Shown here: positions 38,501 to 45,534 of the stretch, piece after piece | Position numbering within the stretch: the first letter of the stretch is position 1 | How the letters are laid out: every line of letters starts with the position of its first letter | DNA from: Lepas anatifera | Taxonomy: Eukaryota > Arthropoda > Thecostraca > Lepadidae | Length of the DNA stretch: 64,000 nt | Assembly (NCBI GenBank): GCA_034440635.1 | Contig: JAOTON010001139.1 | Location: 32,103 to 96,102 of the forward strand | Direction: 5' to 3' | Program-made: the position numbers and the translations under genes | Notes under the pieces: generated by a model | What the model was told of the DNA's origin: nothing | The model's input: only the letters and a program-made list of their open reading frames with translations | Database searches by the model: none

Positions 38501-39572
38501 ATAATGAGTTGCGAGTCGGATTCGACTCGGTGAGGTGATCTTCCATCTGACAGCCATAATGATCAGTCATATCCGGTTGTCCGTCCCCCTGAAGGACTTA
38601 GTGACCCCCCAACTCCTGGGATTCCCGACCAGTATGTACTTACCCATGGCTTGGAACGTGATTTTTACAGTACTGGAGTCACGTCCTACGCTGATTGTCG
38701 CCGTTTGCTGTCGCAGGTCGAGCTCCCAGCGGCTGCTGAAGCCCAAGGTGGAATTCCAGAAGTCGCGCACCTCCGAATGCCTGCTGAAACCCCGCTCCAG
38801 CACGGGCGGCGAAGACGGCCGTGCTCTTCTCTCCAGCACCGTGGTCGACTCCAGCAGCGAAGACTCTCTGTCGCGGCCGCCGCCTCCGCCGCCGCCGCCG
38901 CCGCCCTCCCGCGGCGGAGGCCACTTCCTGACGGTGTCGACAGACCTGCGGAAGAGCTCGGCGCCCGATGTGTACGTGCATGCCGATGTGGAGAGACAGT
39001 GGAACACAGCTCTAAGCAGGTCCACGCCGACCTTCCACGGCGTGGAGCGGCTGGCGCCTCCACCGCCGCCGATATCCTCGCTGCGCATGCGCGGCGGAGA
39101 CCGGTCGCCGAGCTCGGCCAGTAGCCTGGCGTCATCCGCACGAAGTCTGTCCTCCAACGACACAGAGACGGACACAGTCAGTGCAGACGAGGACGCTGAC
39201 GACGCCACGCCGGCCTCCGCCGCCTCCCCGGGCGTCCTCCAGGTCTTTGCGGCGTACGAGACCGGTCTAGCCGCCGGTACGTCAGTTAGGTTACACGTGA
39301 CCCCGCGCACGTGCGCGCGGGAGGTGGTTGACCTTGTAGTGAAGCAGTTGAACATGGCGGTGGTGCTGAAGGGACGTCAGACGCCGGTGTATGCTACGGA
39401 CCAGCTGAGGACTTTCTGTCTTGTAGCGGTGATCGGCGCGAGGGAGAGGTGTCTTAGGGATGACTTCCGACCACTTCAGCTGCAGAACCCGTGGAAAAGG
39501 GGGAAGTTGTTTGTGCGCAGGCGCGCGGACGTGTTAGCTGCGATTCAACAGAACACTGCGCGACTGCTTTGA
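1106..39572 (+). CDS. ANKFN1: ANKFN1 / wide awake (WAKE) orthologue, 18 exons, 5' end outside window
   Basis: Spliced gene; exons are 1106-1210, 6943-7021, 10698-10801, 20708-20899, 23739-23852, 24412-24603, 28685-28904, 29458-29590, 29960-30073, 30919-31013, 31809-31926, 32334-32500, 33274-33441, 34976-35114, 35934-36047, 36675-36812, 38018-38223 and 38717-39572. All junction phases agree and the frame stays open for about 1084 codons to TGA. Order in window residues: ankyrin repeats about 36-95, coiled region 96-160, fibronectin type III about 160-262, WAKE-specific core to about 730, Ser/Pro/acidic linker, RA domain about 970-1070. Signature strings include LYAAVEHNQLEKAR, DFHWLMKVACTWDDV and VAVIGARERCLRDDF. 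In Drosophila the family is an adaptor that lets clock neurons promote sleep through the GABA-A receptor Rdl; the mouse gene is Nmf9. It is a cytoplasmic or membrane-associated scaffold, not an enzyme. The start codon and promoter lie left of the window. Exon 17's acceptor is the least certain boundary. Confidence 0.95.
1404..1850. mobile_element. TTAA-flanked MITE, 450-bp family, copy 1
   Basis: Ends agggaatgtggaacctt and aaggtgccacattgct between TTAA sites. The interior includes tgacgacatatgctgacgtc and a segment shared with the copies at 14663 and 57257. Confidence 0.85.
2870..3612. repeat. Dispersed repeat, related to 10335-10690
   Basis: Blocks such as tttgtatac-ctggggaccattttcggtcc, aagaccgctacggcc, acaaggatgcccttt and aaatgcactga occur in the same order here and at 10335-10690, with a longer spacer here. 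Unclassified old interspersed repeat. Confidence 0.5.
4335..4508 (+). mobile_element. tRNA-derived SINE
   Basis: B-box-like ggttcaggcc at 4380, then a conserved body ccttccaacagggaaagagt, ccatatgac and a tail agccccaaaaattattatt. The same body occurs at about 5000 and 15150. Confidence 0.65.
4537..4596. mobile_element. hAT-type MITE remnant
   Basis: Short piece with caatggcgagggaggctc and catggatccgccaacg ends, sited after the tail of a SINE. Another lone end (tacggatccagcggg) is near 26098. Confidence 0.5.
4888..5075 (+). mobile_element. tRNA-derived SINE
   Basis: B-box-like gggatcaaatcc at 4943, followed by ccctcccaacagaatgggag, ttggcgacaccatat and gtgtgtcgtaaa. Same family as 4335-4508. 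Confidence 0.7.
6745..6899. mobile_element. hAT-type MITE, CAGTGGCGGATCCAGG family, 155 bp
   Basis: Perfect terminal repeats cagtggcggatccagg / ctggatccgccactg, flanked by gtgggcca and gtgggtca (7 of 8). It ends 43 bp before ANKFN1 exon 2. Confidence 0.9.
6943..7021 (+). CDS. ANKFN1: ANKFN1 exon 2 (first ankyrin helix pair)
   Basis: Acceptor atttttcag ends at 6942; donor gtaagc starts at 7022. It encodes LYAAVEHNQLEKARAILKT followed by TDVDVNR, a clear ankyrin helix-loop-helix of the ANKFN1 type. It enters in phase 1 and leaves in phase 2. A hAT-type MITE ends only 43 bp upstream of this exon. Confidence 0.93.
8614..8904. mobile_element. hAT-type MITE, same family as 22-290
   Basis: Ends cataggcggatccaggg and tcgatctgcttatg. 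The 8-mers actgaaac and actgggac flank it (6 of 8). The interior shares ggcgccccctgaaatg blocks with the copies at 22 and 43014. Confidence 0.8.
10335..10690. repeat. Dispersed repeat just upstream of ANKFN1 exon 3
   Basis: Shorter relative of 2870-3612 (tttgtatacaaactggggat, aagaccgctatggcc, acaaggcgcccttcc, aaatgcactgag). It abuts the pyrimidine tract of exon 3. Confidence 0.5.
10698..10801 (+). CDS. ANKFN1: ANKFN1 exon 3 (second ankyrin repeat)
   Basis: Acceptor gttttcag ends at 10697; a perfect donor GTAAGT starts at 10802. It encodes VNGDGFSLLDIAVMTNNQAM, SRLLLTCGARESSQ. The phase-1 exit joins exon 4 as ESSQ-FLSSD, matching the GARES-x-x-F pattern of the family. The last bases and the donor are tandemly repeated downstream (see 10783-11080). 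Confidence 0.93.
10783..11080 (+). repeat. Tandem copies of ANKFN1 exon 3 end and its GTAAGT donor
   Basis: Unit gcaagggagagctcgcagt then gtaagtacatgtacgga, 36 bp in the first copies and 31 bp later. GTAAGT donors begin at 10802, 10838, 10874, 10946, 10977, 11008 and 11039. The copy near 10910 has lost its GT (ataagt), and the last, at 11074, is gtactc. Use of the second or third donor would keep frame and insert CKYMYGARESSQ once or twice. Confidence 0.93.
13040..13335 (+). repeat. 16-bp minisatellite in ANKFN1 intron 3
   Basis: About 18 degenerate units of gagtcgttatcaatcc, with ga/aa and gt/at variants. It gives an open frame by chance only. Confidence 0.9.
14595..15226 (+). mobile_element. 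tRNA-derived SINE split by a TTAA MITE
   Basis: B box ggttcgaatcc at 14636. The 5' part runs to 14662, and the 3' part (ccctcccaacaggatgagag, ccatatggc, gtcgtaaagccccaaa) resumes at 15127. The MITE at 14663-15126 interrupts it. Confidence 0.8.
14663..15126. mobile_element. TTAA-flanked MITE, 450-bp family, copy 2, nested in a SINE
   Basis: Ends agggaatgtggcgcctt and aaggtgccacattccct with TTAA outside (14659-14662, 15127-15130). The SINE body stops at the left flank and resumes at the right flank. Confidence 0.9.
19895..19954. repeat. (AT)30 microsatellite
   Basis: Uninterrupted alternating AT for about 60 bp in ANKFN1 intron 3. Confidence 0.97.
20540..20595. repeat. CT-rich microsatellite
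   Basis: (CT)n with occasional TTT, about 110 bp upstream of the ANKFN1 exon 4 acceptor. It could serve as a long-range pyrimidine tract. Confidence 0.95.
20708..20899 (+). CDS. ANKFN1: ANKFN1 exon 4 (coiled region after ankyrins)
   Basis: Acceptor cttctttcag ends at 20707; donor gtgagt starts at 20900. It encodes HLQELVRKAQKRVDTLSAYL and continues to LWERRLKLLNRMKVGFDQT. The heptad-like Leu spacing suggests an alpha-helical linker between ankyrin repeats and the FN3 domain. Phases are 1 in and 1 out. Confidence 0.93.
20900..23738 (+). other. ANKFN1 intron 4
   Basis: No coding or transposon signature apart from the duplicated exon 5 acceptor edge at its end. Confidence 0.75.
23620..23738 (+). 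repeat. Duplicated acceptor and 5' edge of ANKFN1 exon 5
   Basis: A unit of about 67 bp containing cctcag, the start of exon 5 (ccctgaccctcccagtcgag) and ggaggccactgtataaccc is repeated. The upstream acceptor ends at 23671. It has one C fewer in the homopolymer, so using it would shift the frame. A third partial copy precedes it. Confidence 0.85.
23739..23852 (+). CDS. ANKFN1: ANKFN1 exon 5 (FN3 domain, first half)
   Basis: Acceptor ccctcag ends at 23738; donor gtttgt starts at 23853. It encodes PPDPPSRVSVEVTGPEEVRL, RLEEPDNQHHSVCTKYK, the A-C strands of a fibronectin type III fold. The acceptor region is duplicated 67 bp upstream, and a MITE begins 13 bp after the exon. Confidence 0.92.
23865..24000. 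mobile_element. hAT-type MITE, 136 bp, next to exon 5 donor
   Basis: Ends cagtggtggatctac and ctagatccgcctgtg, flanked by gtcaaatg and gtcggatg (6 of 8). It starts 13 bp after the end of ANKFN1 exon 5. Confidence 0.8.
24289..24345 (+). repeat. Imperfect upstream copy of the start of ANKFN1 exon 6
   Basis: Sequence from gtgcaatggtcgacttcc to gaacgtcacag matches the beginning of exon 6 (gtacaatggtcgacttcg to gacgtcac). It reads VQWSTSWDFTPLCGELNVT and meets a stop about 30 bp later. No AG acceptor precedes it. Confidence 0.85.
24412..24603 (+). CDS. ANKFN1: ANKFN1 exon 6 (FN3 domain, second half)
   Basis: Acceptor cctccacag ends at 24411; donor gtgaga starts at 24604. The split codon G|TA gives KYK-VQWSTSPDFSPLCGE. 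Later GLTQGQRHFFRAASGNFCGW gives the F and G strands. An imperfect copy of the first part of this exon lies about 120 bp upstream. Confidence 0.93.
24932..25115. mobile_element. hAT-type MITE, 184 bp with perfect 8-bp TSD
   Basis: Ends cactggcggatccagg and cctggatccgccaatg. TCTGGCAC is duplicated exactly at 24924-24931 and 25116-25123. Confidence 0.93.
25675..25825. mobile_element. hAT-type MITE, 151 bp with perfect 8-bp TSD
   Basis: CTGAGAAC at 25667-25674 and 25826-25833. The right end cctggatccgccactg is intact; the left end is diverged (caagggaggctacagg). Confidence 0.9.
26479..26631. mobile_element. hAT-type MITE, 153 bp
   Basis: Ends cagtgtcggatccagg and cttgtatccgccactg. The interior contains gggggcttgagcccc, as in 6745-6899. 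Flanking 8-mers are diverged. Confidence 0.8.
27600..27670. mobile_element. hAT-type MITE, short internally deleted copy
   Basis: Ends caatggcggatacgg and cctggatccgccattg enclose only 71 bp. The flanks gttagcaa and ggtagtaa match at 6 of 8. Confidence 0.75.
28315..28467. mobile_element. hAT-type MITE, 153 bp
   Basis: Ends cagtggcagatataagg and cctggatccgccactg; two ggctc(a/g)agcc blocks inside as in other copies. The target duplication is decayed. Confidence 0.8.
28685..28904 (+). CDS. ANKFN1: ANKFN1 exon 7 (post-FN3 basic segment)
   Basis: Acceptor ccccag ends at 28684; donor gtaggg starts at 28905. It encodes VWRDKDQRPSRLDGKVSALD and ends with a Lys-rich KNVKKKSIKNLFQTAVKFQK. The run of lysines before the Phe-Gln-Lys motif is typical of this part of the family. 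Confidence 0.92.
29458..29590 (+). CDS. ANKFN1: ANKFN1 exon 8
   Basis: Acceptor ccccgcag ends at 29457; donor gtatgt starts at 29591. It encodes GVYLASVIYHEDRVAMTTED, FLPVLEADESYPSS and IHADFHWLMK, among the most conserved blocks of WAKE proteins. It enters in phase 2 and exits in phase 0. Confidence 0.95.
29960..30073 (+). CDS. ANKFN1: ANKFN1 exon 9
   Basis: Acceptor ggttacag ends at 29959; donor gtgaga starts at 30074. It encodes VACTWDDVRSLRQDMERSLS, SSSVHFRIKLLAAAEQMQ. Both phases are 0 and the exon is 38 codons long. Confidence 0.95.
30919..31013 (+). CDS. ANKFN1: ANKFN1 exon 10
   Basis: Acceptor ctccacag ends at 30918; donor gtaggg starts at 31014. It encodes SALGVQDLGQLYYKPLRDSH, GVLVFVTIHHM. 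The donor edge (CACATGAG then GTAGGG) recurs several times in the following intron. Confidence 0.95.
31040..31310 (+). repeat. Decayed copies of ANKFN1 exon 10 donor edge
   Basis: CACATGAG-GTAGGG of the exon end at 31013 recurs as ccaccacatgaggtgctgag (donor-like GT at 31056), catgtgaggtaggg (near 31262) and cacatgagacaggg (near 31300, GT lost). A hAT-type MITE (31104-31251) sits inside the series. Confidence 0.7.
31104..31251. mobile_element. hAT-type MITE, diverged, 148 bp
   Basis: Ends caggggcggacgcagg and ctgcatccaccagtg, flanks only 5 of 8. Inserted among the copies of the exon 10 donor edge. Confidence 0.65.
31809..31926 (+). CDS. ANKFN1: ANKFN1 exon 11
   Basis: Acceptor gttttcag ends at 31808; donor gtacct starts at 31927. 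It encodes GKLPSASVRWQQVNKMQRKV, SSSEEELSAAEQLIAELK. It enters in phase 2 and leaves in phase 0. Confidence 0.93.
32334..32500 (+). CDS. ANKFN1: ANKFN1 exon 12
   Basis: Acceptor tctcacag ends at 32333; donor gtgggc starts at 32501. It encodes CSVGISRGLHLGYLQCQTSV, DLIRVSVARDKPNVLPHVRV and RDNPHVS. The GL-x-LGYL and PNVLPH-RDNPHVS blocks are diagnostic of ANKFN1/WAKE. Confidence 0.95.
33178..33273 (+). repeat. Triplicated acceptor edge of ANKFN1 exon 13
   Basis: AG-TGAGG occurs at 33181, 33228 and the true site 33273, 45-47 bp apart. Each upstream copy is followed by a related tail (acactccactag / accataccactccaatag). Confidence 0.75.
33274..33441 (+). CDS. ANKFN1: ANKFN1 exon 13
   Basis: Acceptor gtttcgcag ends at 33273; donor gtggga starts at 33442. 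With the split codon it reads S-EEWSWLREMGAEEEFREAG, then FRSQVETAVRRLIKLMDVPA. The acceptor edge is present three times in tandem, and a 1-kb MITE starts 17 bp after the exon. Confidence 0.93.
33458..34466. mobile_element. 1-kb TTAA-flanked (piggyBac-like) MITE, copy 1
   Basis: TTAA at 33454-33457 and 34467-34470 flank an element starting cccgcgccccaccgg and ending ccggtgggggg. The TTAA target and CCC...GGG ends fit piggyBac-type transposition. Non-coding and rich in TGACCT/AGGTCA. It begins 17 bp after ANKFN1 exon 13. Confidence 0.85.
34976..35114 (+). CDS. ANKFN1: ANKFN1 exon 14
   Basis: Acceptor cgtctgcag ends at 34975; donor gtcagg starts at 35115. It encodes LYNAEILELNSSTSFLLLVP, AADQVCSILPSEETTAPNNC, LRLPVQ. 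It enters in phase 2 and exits in phase 0. Confidence 0.95.
35934..36047 (+). CDS. ANKFN1: ANKFN1 exon 15
   Basis: Acceptor tgggcag ends at 35933; donor gtgagg starts at 36048. It encodes IFEMVHMMTYQRALVSRYSR, ISSILETDTIMAQHAHRE. Both phases are 0. A decayed copy of its 5' edge may lie about 70 bp upstream. Confidence 0.93.
36675..36812 (+). CDS. ANKFN1: ANKFN1 exon 16
   Basis: Acceptor ttttccag ends at 36674; donor gtaaga starts at 36813. It encodes AFSDSEISDARGRLAQLQTF, QAQLETIWRTSRWLTDAIAW, ARDKAQ, a helical segment that closes the conserved core. Both phases are 0. Confidence 0.95.
38018..38223 (+). CDS. ANKFN1: ANKFN1 exon 17, acceptor uncertain
   Basis: The reading frame ending at donor gtgagg (38224) encodes CPLTAAALRSWEGRDVSVSP, VRDAKRLRKDTNSLPPPSPA. 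The donor phase fits exon 18. The best-looking acceptor (ctctaacag, 38067) would break the phase-0 junction from exon 16. An acceptor at 38017 (gccccag) keeps phase 0 and adds 17 residues. Either the earlier site is used or a small exon between 36813 and 38067 was missed. Confidence 0.7.
38717..39572 (+). CDS. ANKFN1: ANKFN1 exon 18: Ser/Pro/acidic linker and C-terminal RA domain
   Basis: Acceptor ctgtcgcag ends at 38716; the stop is TGA at 39570-39572. The first 170 residues are low complexity, with a ten-proline run near 38880-38907, Ser-rich blocks and an acidic stretch. From about 39231 the sequence becomes GVLQVFAAYETGLAAGTSVR, LHVTPRTCAREVVDLVVKQL and VAVIGARERCLRDDFRPLQL, a Ras-association-like domain that is the best conserved C-terminal part of the family. 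Dense CpG makes the opposite strand look open here, but that frame has no supporting similarity. Confidence 0.95.
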
Positions 39573-42094
39573 CTGTCGAGTCGACTTGTGTGGCTGTAGT
39601 CTCTCTGATACACGCCCAGACTCTTGTCTCATAGAAATTCTTCTCTAGAACGGACGCGGTGATGAGTGTGAGGATAGTGGAGGTCGATGTAACAAAGAGT
39701 GATAAAGTTCAATAACCGAAAAACATGATCTGTGAGTAGAGGAGAACACACCATAAAATCACAAATAGGCCCTCTATGGGAATTTTCTCTGCTATTTTTA
39801 AAAAGTTAGGTGCGGCTTATGCTTGATTTAGACTTTAGGGTACTACTGAAGTACTTCTAGGGGCGTGAATATTTGAAAACGGCTGAGGTGCCCAAATTCA
39901 AAGCAATGCTAATAAGCATCGTATTTAAGGGTGACAGTACAATATAATATGTTTTAGCCTTCCCACTGGCCACGTAAAACCGTAAAACCAATTTCAACTC
40001 TCTAAAGTCGAAAACATTAACATTTAAAAATATTTTAACTCTTCATTGACATTTAATAGAGGGTGCACGGGCATCCCCAATGAGATATAAATCCACACGG
40101 CTAATATCTACTTGTGATACTATTGATACATTGTAAGACTGCTGAATGGCGTTGAGTGTTTTCATCAGCAGATTTCATCGTCGTTTGCTGATAACAGCGC
40201 ATCTCAACCAATCAGCGCACAGCATCGGTACAGAACTGGCCTGATCATGCATTTCTGCTGTCTGATCACAGATTGGTCCGATAATGTTTTAGAAACGTTG
40301 TCATTGACACCAGAGGGAATTTTTTTAGAATAGCCTAGGTCAACGTGAAAATAAAACAGTCAACTGAGAGACAAGCACGCATAGCACCGATAAATATTGA
40401 TTTAATTGGGATGATACTCTTCTAACTCCATCTATCACGTGGAGAGAATGTTTGTACTAAAGATGTCCGTTCTGGAGGTTTTTCTGTCCCTTGTCGCGTT
40501 CGGGCCCCCCTTTTCCCTTTATTCAACTGTTACTCGCGCGATTTTCCGTTGCACTTTTCTCACTGGTCTGTTTTGCCGTGTTTCCCGAGGTATGTTCCCG
40601 TGTTTCTCAACCCGCTGAGTTCATGCTCTGAGATCTTCCTTCCTAGCAAGAGAGCATGGATGTCCAAGCGTTGCACATTCCCACCTAGCTGTGATCGGTT
40701 AACGAAACGTGCATTTGAAAGTGTTTTCGCTTCGTTCTGAATGTTGAGGATGTTGGGAGCTCTACCATAAGTGAAGGTGGTGTTCATCTGTTGCAGCCGC
40801 CGCCATCTTGTACTGTCCAGCGTTGCTTATTAAGCCGTTGTGAGCTGACGTCAATATATTTATCAATATTGTTGTAGTCTACGTCATTCAGAGCCAACTT
40901 GCTGGTATGTTTGAGGCCATGCTTATGTGGCCATGTCAGGTGCCCTGAGTCGTAGTACCTCATGCTTTTTTGTGCCCCATGTGTGTGATGACAGCCTGGT
41001 ATTTTAATTCGCCCGATCGTAATGACTGTTTATGTCTAAATCTGGTACATTCCTTTTGTTACGTATTTATTGAGATTTCGCCAGTGCTGGGTCGCTGATT
41101 GTAAGCCCATGTTGATGATGATGATGCTGATTCAGTGAGATGCTTAATGAGAAATGCGCCATACTGTGGTTTACTTTGTGGTAAACTTATTCGCTTCAGA
41201 TCATGATTCGAAAATAGCCAGAATAGTGTTAGGGCACGTGAGAGTGAGTACGATATTTCTTTCAACTAGAGTGTCATGTATCTCATAGCGTACTTCAGAC
41301 AGTCCAAAAAACGCACACGCTAAATTCCACCTCCTACTCGCTTCTTAATTGCGGACCAGGATGCTTCGACGTGTTTTAACTTGCGTGCCGTTTCGCCATT
41401 GTTTCGACGGCGACGCAAGAGGCTGATCAGCGTTTTTCGTGCATTTGGATTGGTACCATGACCAAGGTTATGTACTTACTGTTGTATCGTGTCGGCGGTT
41501 CGAAGGCCCCGCGGGCTGTATATAATTTAATGGCTTATGATGTTGATATGGTGACACAATACAACGCATTTCACTTTGACTTGTTGGCGATTCGAGGTTG
41601 TTACGGTGAACTTGTCACCTCAGGGAGGGAAGTGACGTAAAAGAAGAGGTGATGACGTCATGGAAAGGGTGTCGGTACCAGCAATACAGACCAAGTGTAC
41701 CCTCAGTAGCCGACCATAACCTTGAGAAATGACGGCTACAGGTGAGAAACATCCTGTGACCAAAGCCAAGAACATTCAACGTTTTTTTTCAGCATTCACA
41801 ATGTCTTGGAAACAATAGTTATCATTAAGCCAATATTGTTACATTGACTTTGGCGTTTCTTCCCTGATCTGAGCGGCCATCCTGAAAAGGTCCACGCTTG
41901 CGCAAAAGGGTTCCAGATGGTAAGTTATGGTTGGCGTACTTTTGTGCTTTGACCTAACGAGAAGAAGCCATGGCTCAAGCCTCCATGGCTCAGCCTATCT
42001 CAGTTCTCTGTGATCCTACTCCACGATGTCACTGAAAGTAAGCACTGTATAACATTTTGTCGCCATCATCTAACGCTCTTGTTCTGTTCTGCAG
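39573..42094. other. 3' flank of ANKFN1
   Basis: Candidate poly(A) hexamer at 40350, a solo satellite head at 41705, otherwise no feature. Confidence 0.6.
40350..40355 (+). terminator. Candidate poly(A) signal after ANKFN1
   Basis: AATAAA hexamer about 780 bp after the ANKFN1 stop codon. No closer canonical hexamer was noticed in the 3' flank. The call rests on position and motif only. Confidence 0.4.
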
Positions 42095-42890
42095 TGGTCA
42101 GAACTGGACCTCAGCGGATCCCACGGCGACGACCGGCTCCTGCGAGCGTGACACACCGCGCACGTGTGTGCGGGACGAGAGCGACGCGGACGCGTGCCAC
42201 GTGGGCCCTGCGGCTGATCTCTGGCACGGACGGCCGGGCTGAGGGTGCCAGAGCGTCAGGACGCGTCAGGGCGTGCTCGTGCGTGTGGATAGTGCCGAGT
42301 GGGACAAGTGCGTTGGAAGTGCTGCCACAGCAGTGTCATGTTGTGGCTGAGAAGCGTCTTCCGATGAAGGAGGATACTCCGTGTAAGAACTTCACGCGTC
42401 TCGGCGTGAAGAGGATTGTGCACTGTTCTGGAAACAGTGTACACTTTATGAGCTGGTGTACATACAGCGAGTGTAAATCCCTGCGAGAGCTGCCAAAATC
42501 ATCAGCCTTTATACGAACTATGACTATGGCCATGCAGACGCCTGAACACGTGCATTTTTACACCATACGAGGAATGCCCGTTAGGCTCACATTGAGACCT
42601 GTAAAGTGTGCCATAGATGGTAAATCTGAATGAATCCCAGAGCTGTTGGCAGATCGGGCTGTATTTGCCACGGAATCCGCACAGCTCCGGATCCGGGGTA
42701 TATTTGGATTGCTATTGTTGTCTATATGGCTGCAGTTTTCAAATGTGGGATTGAGTTTGATTTTTTATCACAGTGTGCAAGTGAATTTCCCTGGATTTGT
42801 TCGGCAATCATTTCGGCTTAATCATTGTCTCTTGATTAGGCCTTGTTCTAACTCTAAGTATTTTCTTTTGTAATAAATCGTACTAGGGTG
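42095..42890 (+). other. Candidate 3'-terminal exon with poly(A) signal
   Basis: A good acceptor (gttctgttctgcag) ends at 42094 and is followed by GC-rich sequence. In phase 0 it reads WSELDLSGSHGDDRLLRA and stops at 42151. Entered in phase 2, a second frame runs SGQNWTSADPTATTGSCERD and on to a stop near 42241. AATAAA lies at 42872-42877. This looks like a last exon, possibly an alternative ANKFN1 3' end that skips the RA region, or the end of an unrecognised gene. No similarity was recognised. Confidence 0.35.
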
Positions 42891-43013
42891 AGAGTGGGCT
42901 CATTCTCTATGTCTTCTCATTTGAATAATGTCATCATTGTGACGTTATGGACATTATCAATGGGTTGCTTGCTATCTGTAGGGTTTATTCAGCTAAAATG
43001 TTACCCCATGTAT

Positions 43014-43282
43014 CATACGCGGATCCAGGGGGGCAAGGAGGGGGCACGTGCCCCCCCCCGATCGACCCTCGGCACCCCCTGAAAGGTCGATGGCGCCCCC
43101 CTGAAATGTCGCTTCCCCCCCCCCAGGATACGAAAGTCGGCGCCCACCGATAGCATTTGGCGCCCACCTGATAGGTTTTGCCGGTCATAAGTGGCGCCCC
43201 CTGGTCCGGATGGCGCCCCCTGGTCCGGATGGCGCCCCCCGGGAAGGTGCCCCCCCGATCGGCAATCCTGGATCCGCCTATG
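43014..43282. mobile_element. hAT-type MITE, 269 bp with perfect 8-bp TSD
   Basis: Ends catacgcggatccagg and cctggatccgcctatg. The target duplication CCATGTAT is identical at 43006-43013 and 43283-43290. Same length and interior as 22-290, so it is a recent family member. Confidence 0.92.
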
Positions 43283-43500
43283 CCATGTATATTTTTAGCC
43301 TTTAGAATAATTATGTTCCTCAGATCGATGAAATGTGTTCGTGTTTCTGATAAACGTTTCTGCAGGCGCGTGTGTATTCAAGTGCGTAGCCACATGGATT
43401 TTTCTTTATTGCAGCCTGTTGCCGCATTGTTGACAGAAATGATTTTATTGTCGTGCAGAATGTCGTGTCGTTCGCGCAAATTGTTTACGTTCCGAATTAA

Positions 43501-44519
43501 CCCGCGCCCCACCGGGGGTCCGGTGCCACCTTCGCCCACCGGGGGCCATCGATGGCCCCCTCTAACTCCGAAAATATGGGCGTTAGCGCAAATCTGCAAA
43601 GTGCAATAGAAAGCTCGCGTGAATTCAGTAAGAAATTACTTCGCATGTTTTAGTGCTCAGGTCAATGGTTTGACCTCCAGAGGTCAAATTAGGTCAAGAT
43701 CGGCTATTTTCACTCAAATATGCAATGATTAAGCAAACTGGGCATAACTCTTATGTCATTAGAGCTATTGAGGCCTGGTAAAGTACATTTGATAGCAAAT
43801 TGCCAGTACTTTTTCCGCTATGTGGAACGTAAGGACCTCCCGCCAGTGGTTTGACCGCCAGAGGTCACCTCGTGACCTAATATGACCTGAGGTCACGAAA
43901 GGTCAAAAAGTGACCTTGCCGTATATCAAATGAAAGCCAGTGACAAGACAAACACGATGGTGTTTGTTTCACCGCTCTAGCTTAATTAGGTCAAAAGTTA
44001 TTGTCAAAATACTGTTTTTGACCTCTGGTGACCTTGGATGACCTTGGAAAAGTCAAAGGGCAAATATGACCCCTGGGATCCGTGAAAGAGTGTCCAAAAA
44101 CGTTGTTCTGAGCAGTCTGAGTATTTGCAATCATTTTTGTGGCTTTTATATCATGAAATAGCTTTTCCCCATGCTTTTCCAATGGGAGAGGTCGCCTCGT
44201 GACCTGACCTCAGGGCACGAAATCGAAAAATCCCGGATATACACCTTGTAGACCCTGGAGGGTTCATGAAGTGTAGGAAGTTTCAAATCGATCGACTTTG
44301 AAATGTAGCTCTTACAGAGCTCTAAAGGTGAAGTGAGGTGACCTTGGTTGACCTCGTCTGGTGACCTGACCTTGGGTGACCCGGGGTAAAAATTTCAGGG
44401 ATGATGGGAAAATGATGCAGTGAGAGGTAGAGCCCTCAACCGCGGTGCTGCGCCTCGTCGTTTTTCTGCTATCCCGGAAAACCTTAGGGGGGCCATCGAT
44501 GGCCCCCGGTGGGCGAGGG
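43501..44519. mobile_element. 1-kb TTAA-flanked MITE, copy 2
   Basis: TTAA at 43497-43500 and 44520-44523. Near identical to copy 1 over its whole length and in the same orientation. About 20 TGACCT/AGGTCA hexamers. Confidence 0.88.
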
Positions 44520-44647
44520 TTAATGTGTAGCATGACTTGCATTTGACTTGTTAAATTCAAAGTCTGAGTTTCGGAAGCATTTCTTAATCTATGTTAATGG
44601 TACTTCATAATCGTAAGTGGCATATTTACTTCCGGAACATTGGCTTT

Positions 44648-44797
44648 CATATAACTGAGTTAGAATGTACGGACCGAATCTTACCTGTTTCATGTTTCGT
44701 ATAACGTGAGTTGAAATGTACGCACCGAATCTTAGCTGTTTCATGTTTCATATAACTGAGTTGGAATGTACGGACCGAATCTTACCTGTTTCATGTG
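44648..44797 (+). repeat. 51-bp tandem repeat, three units
   Basis: gagttagaatgtacggaccg then aatcttacctgtttcatg, repeated at 44657, 44708 and 44758 with few substitutions. Confidence 0.9.
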
Positions 44798-45245
44798 CAC
44801 ATGCTTTCTCTGTGTGAACTTCCCCTCCATATTTTACGACAGAATATTACCTCGACTGTGTGAAGGAACGAACGTGACGCCACCTATAATTGACATGTGT
44901 CTGGTGGTGTTCGATGCTAAAGCCAGCTTAAAGTACTTGTGCAGAGACGCAGCACGAGTCTTGGTGAGCCGATATTAACCAACGTTTCCAAAATCATCCG
45001 AAATACAATACAACACCCAATGTGCGGCTTTTTCTTGTGAGCGCTTTAAATAGGATGTACAAATTTGGAGGGAAGACCGTAAAGCCCAGGCGACTATTGG
45101 ATGGGCTGCACTCGAAGCGTACATGCTCATCCAGTCTGAATGGACATTCAGTTCACTGCAGGCACAATCTCTAAGCACAGTACACACAGTTCGCACAGGC
45201 TATACAGACAGGCACAGGCACACTCAATACGCACAGGATGCGCAG

Positions 45246-45330
45246 GTCGGTCTGCGTGGTCTACTGGGTAGCGCATCTGCGTTCCACCCGAGCAACCCGA
45301 GTTCGAGGCCGGACAGCGGCAGGTGTGTTG
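45246..45330 (+). mobile_element. tRNA-like SINE head
   Basis: A-box-like tgggtagcgcatctgc and B-box-like gagttcgaggcc at tRNA-like spacing. No folded acceptor stem or anticodon arm could be confirmed, so it is called a SINE rather than a tRNA gene. Confidence 0.5.
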
Positions 45331-45534
45331 GTCAATTTTGAAGCTCTATCCTAGCCACATGGATAATTGAAGACGTGAGAGTCGTGGGTGTATCAAGCTG
45401 TTGTTGATCCCAAGCCAGCATGCAGGTAGCTCCCGACGGATGAACTCAACGCTTGAAATGAACAATGGAAACTATATAATCCCGATCGGGCGCATCACCT
45501 TTTTGCCCTCTACCGATTACGATACTACCCTGAT

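Larger units (their letters stand above)
35115..38716 (+). other. ANKFN1 introns 14-17
   Basis: Between exons 14 and 18 the non-coding parts show no clear transposon. A possible decayed copy of the exon 15 edge lies at 35860-35905. A short frame at 37811-37864 behind cccaagcgcag was considered as an exon but lacks a donor. Confidence 0.6.

Noticed and set aside
38567..39355. Minus-strand open frame of 262 codons opposite exon 18
   Set aside because: GC-rich shadow of the real RA-domain exon, with no similarity of its own.
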